Origin: Desmodus rotundus
Taxonomy: Eukaryota > Chordata > Mammalia > Chiroptera > Phyllostomidae
Direction: 5' to 3'
NCBI RefSeq assembly: GCF_022682495.2
Contig: NC_071392.1
Location: forward strand, 139,510,818 to 139,574,817
Length of the DNA: 64,000 bases
The notes under the pieces were generated by a model. The model searched no databases, was not told the origin of the DNA, and was given only the letters and a program-made list of their open reading frames with translations. Positions 56,384 to 64,000 of the stretch are shown here, piece after piece. Position 1 is the stretch's first letter. Every line of letters starts with the position of its first letter. Made by a program: the position numbers and the translations under genes.

Positions 56384-57498
56384 GTGAGCCAGGGGCTCAG
56401 CTGTGGGGTGCCCTCAGGAGAGCTGGCACAACGCCCAGCAGCAAGTCCCCCACACTGAGCAGCCCCTCAGGCAGTGACGGGTGCCCCATCAAGCTCTCCC
56501 TGCACTGCAGCACAGGCTGTGCAGGTCTTGGGGTACATAACGAGGGTGTTACCAGGAGGAGAGTCAGGGGCCAGCTCAGCCATTCAGCTGCCAATCGGCC
56601 TGTGAGCTGACATCGGGTCAGAAAAGACAGAGCCACACATGTCTTCCCCAAAGGAGTCAGCAGTCTCATGTGGGAGACAGACTCACCCCGTGATGAGTGC
56701 TGTGTTGTTCCCACTAGTTCCAAAGTTCGTGCTAGAGCTGTGGAGGTAGAGGTAGGGGGTCAGGGAGGCAGGAGTGGGGCCTGGGGGGATTTGCAGGGCA
56801 CCCAGAGCAGGGGGCATTTGAGCTGGACTCACAGGATGAGTGGGCGTTGGAAAGACAAAGAGGAGGAAAGGTCTCCCTGGCAGCAGAATGTGCATGAGCA
56901 AAGGCACGGAGGAGTGAAAGTGCAGGTGCCCTTGAGGAGACTGGGCACCTGGCTCTGTGACGTGGCCAGACGGGGGGGTCAGGAAAGAGCACCCGCAAAG
57001 GCTGAGAGGAATGCCAGGCGAAGGGGTTTGGCCTCCATCCCATGGACGTCGGGAGCCCCAGAGAGGAAGCGATCTGTGGCTTCTTACTGAGTTCCCTCTG
57101 GTGCACAGGGGAGGATGGAGGCTGAGGGCAGATGCAGGGGCACTAAGGATACTGTGGTGGTCACACCCAAGTGGGAGGCAGGTGGGAGGAGAGTGAGCAG
57201 GTCTTGTTGAATACCTGGTTGTGGTGCAGGAAGTTATCCTGGAGGCTGCAGCTATCGTTGCCAGGCTACAGAAGGGATGGCAAATGGCTTCCATCACATG
57301 TCAGCTCCAAAAAACTGGATGGTGGACTCTGTGCAGAGTCCCAGGCTCAGCCAGTACTGCAGTGATCGATTAGTGATGCCTGCCGACCATTGAGTTTGGA
57401 GAGTGGGGTTGCCTTCTGTTATCCCAAACTAGGGTTTCAGTATCTTGTGGAGAAGTGATCTGTCTCCACCTCACATGCTTCTCCTCTTGCATGGGTAG
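56384..57498 (+). other. PPARGC1B: PPARGC1B intron 7
   Basis: Begins gtgagcc and ends gcatgggtag. Much of it is an L2 fragment in reverse orientation; the rest is unassigned. Confidence 0.85.
56635..57085 (-). mobile_element. L2 LINE fragment
   Basis: Reverse L2: gcatttgagctggactcaca, agcagaatgtgcatgagcaa and aggcacggaggagtgaaagt, ending in a CpG-containing diverged tail, in intron 7. Confidence 0.45.
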
Positions 57499-58285
57499 GA
57501 CTCACCCCACCCACCACGCCTCCATACAAGCCCACAGAGGAGGACCCCTTCAAGCCCGACATCAAGCACAGCCCAGGCAAAGACATAGCCCCCAGCCTCC
57601 CCACCCCAAAGGGCCTCCAGCTCGGGGCTACCACAGGGGTGGCCCACAAGCTGCCAAAGAAGCCCCCGGAGCGGAGTGAGCTCCTGTCCCACCTGCGGCA
57701 TGGTGCAACCCAGCCAGCCTCCCAGGCCGGCCAGAAGCGCCCCTTCTCATGTTCCTTTGGAGACCACGACTACTGCCAGGTGCTCAAGCCAGAGGGTGCC
57801 CTGCAGAGGAAGGTGCTGAGGTCCTGGGAGCCATCTGGGGTCCACCTTGGGGACTGGTCCCAGCAAGGTGCCCCGAAGGCCGAGGCGCAGACCTCGGGCA
57901 GGGCAGAAAACAGCAGCTGTGGGGCATGTGCACCCCCCAAGGACAGTCTGCTGCTGAGAGACCATGAGATCCGCGCCAGCCTCACCAAGCACTTTGGGCT
58001 CCTGGAGACTGCCCTGGAGGACGAAGACCTGGCCTCCTGCAAGAGCCCCGAATATGACACTGTCTTTGAGGACAGCAGCAGCAGCAGTGGCGAGAGCAGC
58101 TTCCTCTTGGAGGAGGAGGAGGAGGACAATGACGAGGACTCAGGGGTCAGTCCCCCTCGCTCTGACCACTGCCCCTATCAGAGCCCACCAAGCAAGGCCA
58201 GCCGGCAGCTGTGTTCCCGCAGCCGCTCCAGCTCTGGCTCCTCATCCTGCCGCTCCTGGTCACCAGCCATCCGCCGGACCTTCAG
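57499..58285 (+). CDS. PPARGC1B: PPARGC1B large coding exon 8 (LXXLL-type box, HCF-1 motif, Ser-rich region)
   Basis: A 787-nt exon encoding about residues 603-865. In order: [20 protein letters not shown], the PGC-1 family signature; an LLSHL box (57681-57695) in [29 protein letters not shown], whose DHDY (57762-57773, about residues 691-694) is the HCF-1-binding tetrapeptide; [40 protein letters not shown]; a short acidic tract ([10 protein letters not shown]); and a Ser/Arg-rich end ([16 protein letters not shown]). The frame is open throughout. The acceptor is a TAG preceded by a purine-rich stretch (gcatgggtag), with the pyrimidine tract further upstream. The donor is ttcag|gtatgg. The acidic tract is several residues shorter than in the human and mouse proteins. 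Confidence 0.97.
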
Positions 58286-59107
58286 GTATGGGTGGGTGGC
58301 CTCAGGAGGGACGACAGGCACCTGAGGACCCCAGTCCCCAGCATGCTGGACAAGGGAGGAGCTTTGAAACTAGGTCTGCTTTTTCTTGTGTGGCCCATGA
58401 CCTGGTTAGAGGCCTGAAGGTGGTCTCCAGGGGGAGTTGTGGGCAAGTCCCGGAGGGGAGTGAAGCCTGCTGAGTAACAATCAGGAGTGGCCCAAACCTC
58501 CTGGCCTCAGGAGAGGAAGAACACCTACTCTCTGTCATCTGGGGCCTTATGCCTAAATGAACTTACTTATTCATCTATTTTCTGCTTATATATTTGCAAA
58601 ACAGATAGGTTTCTGAGGAGACATATGCATTCCCACACAGTTTAATACCTATGTGACACATGGACACTAAAAGCAAAATCAGCATAATTCTATTGTGTGT
58701 TCTGAAAAATACCTGGGCTTAAAGCAGTGGGAAGGCTTGCTCCTATTTCTCCATACTGCTGAGTTGCACCACTGTGACTTTCCATAGTGTGCGGTGGCCT
58801 CCCCGCTTTGCTTCCCCCGCCCCCGCTCTTTTATCTTTCCTTGGGGATGACGCAACCATGCGTCATGATCCTGTTCGCTCATCCCATCTTTGCTCGGTGA
58901 ACCGTACTGCAGAGGGAGCCCGTCCAAAGGTCAGCAGGGAGCTGAGCAGAAAGAATAGGGGTTTGGCATATATTGCCGTGACAGGTTGCTTCTCTCCTGA
59001 TCCCAGCAGGACCTTTCTGGGGGAGGCCTGAGGTATGTTGGTACAGGTCCCAAACGCTCTGCCTGAGGTGCACCCGAGTGACCACTAGATGGTGCTCTTG
59101 GCTCTAG

Positions 59108-59268
59108 AGCAGTGCAGCTGAGTCACCTGGAGGGCTCGAGAGCAGCAGATGGCTGGACACTACAGGCTGATACTGTTGGTTTGGGGGTGGAGGTAGATAA
59201 TTTGCATTTCTCACGAGTTCCCAGGTGATGATACCCAGAGTCTCCAGAGTGTGACTCTGAGAACCAGA
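59108..59268 (-). mobile_element. MER20-like (hAT-Charlie) copy
   Basis: Shows gagtcacctggagggctcga, aatttgcatttctcacgagt, tcccaggtgatgatacc and tgactctgagaacca, in MER20 reverse-complement order. Located in intron 8. Confidence 0.6.
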
Positions 59269-60189
59269 ATTTAGTAATAGAAAGATATCTTTTCTTAGAA
59301 AAATTCAGCGTTCTATTTACATATCAATACCAAAGCTCTTAACTGTTTGAAAATCTGATTAAAGCAAAAGTCCCCGCCCCCCCCCCCCATTAAAATGCAC
59401 ACAGACATCTAAGCGGGCCTTCAATTTTAAGGGACTCCCAGACACAGATTAGAAGCCTTGGACTGTTACTCAAAATGAGTTCCCCGGTGATTTCTCTAAA
59501 AGCCCTTCTATGGAATATGCCAGGATAATCAGTCAGAACGGTCTTCTGTCAGACCTTGCTGAGCTCTCTTCCCGGCTCCGTTCCCCTTTCCCCAGAGGCT
59601 GCTGGGAGCTAAATGACTCAGGTTCACTTTAGGCAGTTTCGCTGCAGCATTTGCTCAGAGGCTACTGAGGTTTTCTTCCTGCTGAAACCCATCCCCCACC
59701 CGAGGAGCTGGTGCTGCCCAGCCTCATCTCCCCCATGACAGATCCAGGGGTGCTTAGGTAGGGCCTGTGGTCATGGGTTTGCTGGCAAAGTGTTAGGCGC
59801 CTCTCTAGAATCCCCCATGACTTCTTTTCCTCTTCTTGCTTTTGGGCCAAGTTCAGGCTCAGCTTTTTCTGCTCACTGGAGAAAGTTCCTTGGTTAACTC
59901 AGTTCCTACTTGGCTGCCTGACAGAGCTCAGCACCTGATAAGCCTGGTCAGCTAGTTATCAACCTTCTCCAGAGCCACCTTTCTTTTCCTGTGCTTCCCC
60001 TACCCAACATCGGTCAACAGGAAGCATTTTGAGACGGTTTAACAACACAAACCTCAAACCCCACGGTACATTTCCATCCCTCTCAGCTCTTCAGGGGAAA
60101 CTGCCAATTCCATTGCAAATGGATGATGACACTATTATTGTACAGCACTGTAAGTAGCACTTTAAAATGTACAGGCCGTGTCCCTATTT

Positions 60190-60265
60190 GAGCTTTATAG
60201 ATGCACTTATAAGGGCGCATCTGCTTCTTATCCCCATTTTATAGATGAGGAAGTGGATGCTCCAA
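60190..60265 (-). mobile_element. MIR SINE fragment
   Basis: Reverse MIR: cttatccccattttatagat followed by gaggaagtgg. Confidence 0.45.
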
Positions 60266-60269
60266 GAGG

Positions 60270-60520
60270 TTCAACAGAAATATATATCAAGTGGTTACTG
60301 AGCAGTTCCTGAGCTCAGCACTTACAGGCATTTTCTGACTTGATCCTCACAAAAGGCCGAGGAGGTGGATACCTTTGATTGCCCTGCTTTATAGATGAAA
60401 TGATGCTGAGAGGGTTTAAGTGCTTGGCCCGAGGGCATGCAGCAGGGATGTGGTAGAGCCAGGGTTCAAGCACAGGCTGTCTGACTTGGAGCCCTGCTCT
60501 TATACTCACTCTGTGCTGTG
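60270..60520 (-). mobile_element. MIR SINE, near full length
   Basis: Reverse MIR: tgacttgatcctcacaaaag, ccctgctttatagatgaaat, tttaagtgcttggcccgagg and agccagggttcaagcacagg. Confidence 0.65.
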
Positions 60521-60789
60521 TCGTGTTCTCAGGGATGCAGACAGTATGTGGCAGAGCCGGGCCTCGGCCATGCCTCCCACGCCATGTTCCCTCCGGAGGA
60601 GAGGGCAGCACGCAGGCAAGCTTGAAGGCACAAGCATGCGGCACCCATGGGCCTCCTCTGGCGGTGCATCTGGATTGAGTAGCCCGGTCGTGGTACCGGC
60701 CATGGGGGCTGTGATGGCCAGGATTGCTTCTGAGCCAGGCACCAACCACTAGAGGGCAGCGGTCTAGATTCAGCAGACCTCCTTCCTCT

Positions 60790-60950
60790 GGCTTCCCCAC
60801 TTTCTGGCTTTGGCAAATCCCATACTGAACCTGAGCCTCAGGGTTTTCATCTGGAAAATGAGGAAACAGAAGACCTCATCAGGGTTGTTTTCATCAGATC
60901 AAATACGAGAATGAAGTGGAAGGGCCTTTCTATCCCTAAAGAACCTGGGT
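60790..60950 (+). mobile_element. MIR SINE fragment
   Basis: Sense MIR: gagcctcagggttttcatct, ggaaaatgaggaaacag and gttgttttcatcagatcaaa. Confidence 0.5.
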
Positions 60951-61211
60951 GGCCAGGTTCAGAAGGTTATGATCAGCAGTGTAGTGGTTCCCAGCACTCT
61001 AGCCCCGGAAGGTGGCAGGAGATGTGTGGCAGTATTCAGCCACACACACAGTGCTGGCTGTCGCTGCAGGAGATGGGGGTGGGGTTCTAACAGTTCTGCC
61101 CTCACGAATGAGTCCATAGAGAAGCGTCCCTTCCTCTGGGAATGGTGCCGACCCTGCCCCATGTGGTCCCTCCGGAGAGTGAGTGCCTCTGCTTTGCTTG
61201 TTCACTGACAG

Positions 61212-61287
61212 ATGTGAGAGCAGAGGGCCGTGTTCAGACGGAACGCCAAGCGTCCGGCACGCCAGGAAGCAGCGGGAAAAAGCTATT
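61212..61287 (+). CDS. PPARGC1B: PPARGC1B coding exon 9 (Arg-rich linker before the RRM)
   Basis: A 76-nt exon reading (R)[20 protein letters not shown] then REKAI. It corresponds to [20 protein letters not shown] in human and lies directly before the RNA-recognition motif. The basic RHARKQREK stretch belongs to the Arg-rich C-terminal region that PGC-1 proteins use in RNA processing. The acceptor is cactgacag|atgt, with only a modest pyrimidine tract, and the donor is att|gtaagt, the best in the window. It enters with one base completing Arg and leaves in phase 0. Confidence 0.95.
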
Positions 61288-61574
61288 GTAAGTGACCTGG
61301 GGCCCTGGAGCCCGGAGAGAATGGGAACCAGCAAGGGTGTAGGAAGTGCCAGGACTTCGTAGACCCAAAGCCCTTTGAGGCTGGCTGTGACCTGCAGAAG
61401 ATAATTATATTCTCTCATTTCAAAAAGCACAAGGGTCACCAAAGGGCATCAAAGGTGGCGCCGTGCAAAGTGACGCCAAAAGACTGGCTGCGATGCATGC
61501 AGTTGCTGGTGATTTCGGGCGCAGAGTCAGAACTCAAGCAGAAGGCAGGCCGTGGTAGGGGGAGCAGAGCCGGG

Positions 61575-61705
61575 CCACCCAGGCCACACGCCAGCCCCGC
61601 CACCACCTTCTGTGCGAACTTCGGCATGTGCTCCAGCTTCCCAGAGCCTCAGTTTACTCATCTGTACACAAGGGAGTTGGGTCTTACGCTTTCTAAGAGT
61701 CCCCC
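61575..61705 (+). mobile_element. MIR SINE fragment
   Basis: Sense MIR core: agagcctcagtttactcatc, with cttctgtgcgaacttcggca upstream. Confidence 0.45.
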
Positions 61706-62079
61706 AGATTGATTACATCTAAGGAGCCAAGAGAGCCCATCCCTTGCTCCCCACCTCCCTGATCCTCCACCAGAGTGAGTCCACAGGCCCACCCCTGCCT
61801 GGTGAACCTACTGCAAAGCACCCACCCCACAGGGAACATTAATCGGGAAGCTGCTGGGGGTCGGTTGAGGGTGTAGCCAACCCCTCCATGTCACTAGAAA
61901 GGAGGGAAGGGATAGTAAGACAGAAGCACAAAAAGGCAAATAGACTCTCGCTTTGTTACTTTCCCTATGATGGATGCTTTAGGGAGGAACAGGGGGCTCA
62001 CATAGGGTATGCTTGCCGCAGAGGTACAGAGCTTGCCTGCAAGTAGGCTGTGCATGGAGCATCTTAGAATCCACGTGTG

Positions 62080-62405
62080 ACCATTCAGCAGTTGTGACAT
62101 GCCTGGCCCTGTCCTAGGCCCTGGATGACAACAATGAATAAGACAGATGAGCTTCCCACTCCCCTGGTTGGGCAGAAGGGAGAGGGAGAGACAACAGGCG
62201 CATAAACAAGAAATAGACACTGTAATTACAGACCGGGAGAGGCGCTGTACGAGAATTCACGTCACAACTCCAATATCTGGCTGTTTTGACTGTTGGGGAG
62301 GATGTATTTATATGGTGGTCTGGCAGCAGGGGGAGGGGGAGCTGAGCCCTGAGGGATGAAAGGTGCTAGCCCAGCAAAGATTTAGAACAATGGGGCAGTG
62401 TGATG
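62080..62405 (-). mobile_element. L2 LINE fragment
   Basis: Reverse L2: ctgtcctaggccctggatga, caacaatgaataagacagat and gcgcataaacaagaaataga. Confidence 0.55.
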
Positions 62406-63347
62406 AATTCAGGAGATGCAGGGAGGCTGGGGGAGGGGACTTCTGTGTGGAGCTTAACTGAGCCGTGCCCTGGTGTGGGACACACAGTTCCCGAGACTGC
62501 TGACAGCAGGGCCCTGCCATGGACGCAGGCCTCCCCTCCCTCCTCCCTGCCATCTGTGGTGTGAGATGGGAGGGCTCCAGAATCGCTGGCCTTAACCTGT
62601 TCCCAGAGAAAGCCTGTCCCAGCCAGAACCTGCCAGTGTTGCCTGTGGGAGCCCAGGTTCCCAGGTTCCCAGGAACATGGTGGAGTTTCTCCAGTAGGTC
62701 AAAGTGACTCTTCCAAGGGCAGTGGCTTTAACCAGACACAATCATAGATGGTGGAGGAGGGGAAGTTTCAGTTGGGCTTCCCCCCAGCCCTCCCCTCTGC
62801 TGGGTTTTTCTAGGGGCTCTTGGGCATGGCTCCAAGCTCACCCCAAGGTGGCCTTTGTCACAGTGTGTGCACACTGCCCTGGCAGAACCAAGGACAATGT
62901 TGGCTCCAGTAGCCCTGTGTCCTCTGTCTCATTGCTTTCCTTCCAGCCCCCTCTATAACCTGGCTCCCAAGGCTCGCCCACTACCACCTTGCTTTTCCAC
63001 CCCAGCACCTCTCCCGCTACCCATAAAAGTCTCAGACTCAAAACAAATGTGGAAGCTACTGCGTTCTCCGTCATATTTACAGTGATGAGCCTCATTTCCT
63101 TCAAGGAAGCAATTGCTTCCATTGGGGGTCAGTTCCCCATTCAACACCCCACTGCCCCCTTCTCCAGAGGGACAGGTCCTCTGCGATAGTGACCGTCGTT
63201 ATCCTCTCTGACTGCAGCCCCAGCTGGTGTCACTCGCTCAGCCAGGTGTCATGGACTGGGGACAAGGAATCCATGGGAGCCTGCCACCAAGGGGGCCCCA
63301 GGAGCCAGGTAGTGACTGGGTCCCTCTGTGTCCCCCTTCTCGAGCAG

Positions 63348-63469
63348 GGCGAAGGCCGAGTGGTCTATGTTCGAAATCTCTCCAGCGACATGAACTCCCG
63401 CGAGCTGAAGAGGCGCTTCGAAGTGTTTGGCGAGGTTGTGGAGTGCCAGGTGCTGACAAGAAGTAAGAG
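63348..63469 (+). CDS. PPARGC1B: PPARGC1B coding exon 10 (first half of the RNA-recognition motif)
   Basis: A 122-nt exon beginning GEGRVVYVRNLSSDMNSREL and continuing KRRFEVFGEVVECQVLTRSK before a split Arg codon. It carries beta1 with the RNP2 hexamer VYVRNL, helix 1 (SRELKRRFEVFG) and beta2 (EVVECQVLT) of the C-terminal RRM. The RNP1 half lies in the next exon, downstream of the window. The acceptor is cttctcgagcag|ggc and the donor is agag|gtgagt. In PGC-1 proteins this domain links transcription to co-transcriptional RNA processing. The sequence is close to mouse, which also reads VECQVLTRSKR. Confidence 0.96.
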
Positions 63470-64000
63470 GTGAGTGGAGTCAAGCTCTGGCAGAGGAAGG
63501 GGTGGGGAAGGGCAGAGGTTCCCACCTGGGGCTGGCCACACAGAAGATGTTTATGGAACAAAGTGGATGAAATCCGCAGCCTGGACATGGAGAGGGACCA
63601 GGATCATGCAGCCCAGTAGTAGCAGCCAACACGCGTTGGTTGCTAAGTAGCAGTCAGTTTCCGGCATTCTCTTAAGCTTCCCAGCACTGTACCTGAGACA
63701 TACGCACGCATTCTTTCTCTGGCTGTTCTTTCCTGGGGAGCTCAGACAAATTGCTGAGCAGCTAGTTTGTAGCAAAGCCAGAGCTGCAGACCCCGCGTCT
63801 GCTTCTGTCTGCTTCAGGCTCTCTACCCTGGAGCTGGCACAGGGCAGCAAACAGCCCCTGATGGTTAAGGGCATGTGTGTGTTAGGACCTCCCTGCGCTG
63901 CAAGCTCCGTGCTGCTCGCTCCCCTCCATTCCTCTGCAGCAGCCACTCCCAGACCTTCCACTCCCTTGGGCGGTGGGGTGTTTCCTCACTCACCTGGGGA
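63470..64000 (+). other. PPARGC1B: PPARGC1B intron 10, 5' portion
   Basis: Begins gtgagt directly after the RRM exon and runs off the window. No further exon is visible; the next exon should encode the RNP1 half of the RRM. Confidence 0.85.

Larger units (their letters stand above)
58286..61211 (+). other. PPARGC1B: PPARGC1B intron 8
   Basis: Begins gtatgg and ends cactgacag. It contains a MER20 copy, a run of C near 59374 and several MIR fragments. About 58290-59100 and 59400-60180 show nothing I can name. Confidence 0.85.
61288..63347 (+). other. PPARGC1B: PPARGC1B intron 9
   Basis: Begins gtaagt and ends cttctcgagcag. It holds a MIR piece and an L2 fragment; 62410-63340 shows nothing I can name. 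Confidence 0.85.

Noticed and set aside
1..64000. CRISPR arrays, operons, phage or other prokaryotic systems
   Set aside because: The sequence is intron-exon mammalian DNA; the tandem repeats present are microsatellites or a 17-bp triplet array without spacers.

Overview
This window is vertebrate nuclear DNA from a placental mammal, almost certainly a bat. It carries two copies of a tRNA-headed SINE of the bat Ves type, at 24489-24747 (+) and 46187-46406 (-, with an 11-bp target-site duplication). It also carries short Tc1/mariner-type inverted-repeat elements of the kind abundant in bats. The older background is typical of placental mammals: MIR, L2, L1, hAT-Charlie, MER20 and MLT1.

The only protein-coding gene I can support is PPARGC1B (PGC-1beta), on the + strand. 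PGC-1beta is a nuclear coactivator of ERR, PPAR and other nuclear receptors that drives mitochondrial biogenesis and fatty-acid oxidation. Nine consecutive coding exons are present, corresponding to human exons 2-10: 41828-42001, 48729-48944, 52450-52566, 53673-54792, 55704-55740, 56319-56383, 57499-58285, 61212-61287 and 63348-63469. All have GT/AG borders and phases that join without a frame break, giving 2714 coding nucleotides. Exon 1 (start codon) lies upstream of the window. The exons finishing the RNA-recognition motif and the C-terminus lie downstream. Residue numbers below assume a 26-residue exon 1, as in human.

Layout: 1-41827 is the 3' part of the very large intron 1, with no recognisable exon and many decayed transposons and simple repeats. 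Positions 41828-52566 hold exons 2-4 (activation domain and first LXXLL box). Positions 53673-58285 hold the compact centre of the gene: large exon 5 with the second LXXLL box and Glu tract, two tiny exons 6 and 7, and large exon 8 with a third LXXLL-type box, the HCF-1-binding DHDY motif and a Ser-rich segment. Positions 58286-64000 hold exons 9-10 (Arg-rich linker and first half of the RRM) and flanking introns.

There is no CRISPR, operon or other prokaryotic system here, and I found no convincing new multi-gene system. The most notable non-genic signals are: a perfect 23-bp inverted duplication inside a MIR (2766-2816), which looks like a template-switch scar; a family of short inverted-repeat DNA transposons (12326-12581, 31795-32065, and the pair 51904-52031 / 52163-52289); five perfect ERR-type half-sites in introns of a gene whose product coactivates ERRs; and small coding differences from the human and mouse proteins (an extra codon in exon 3, a shortened acidic tract in exon 8). 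Repeat calls come from reading by eye against remembered consensus sequences, so their borders are approximate.
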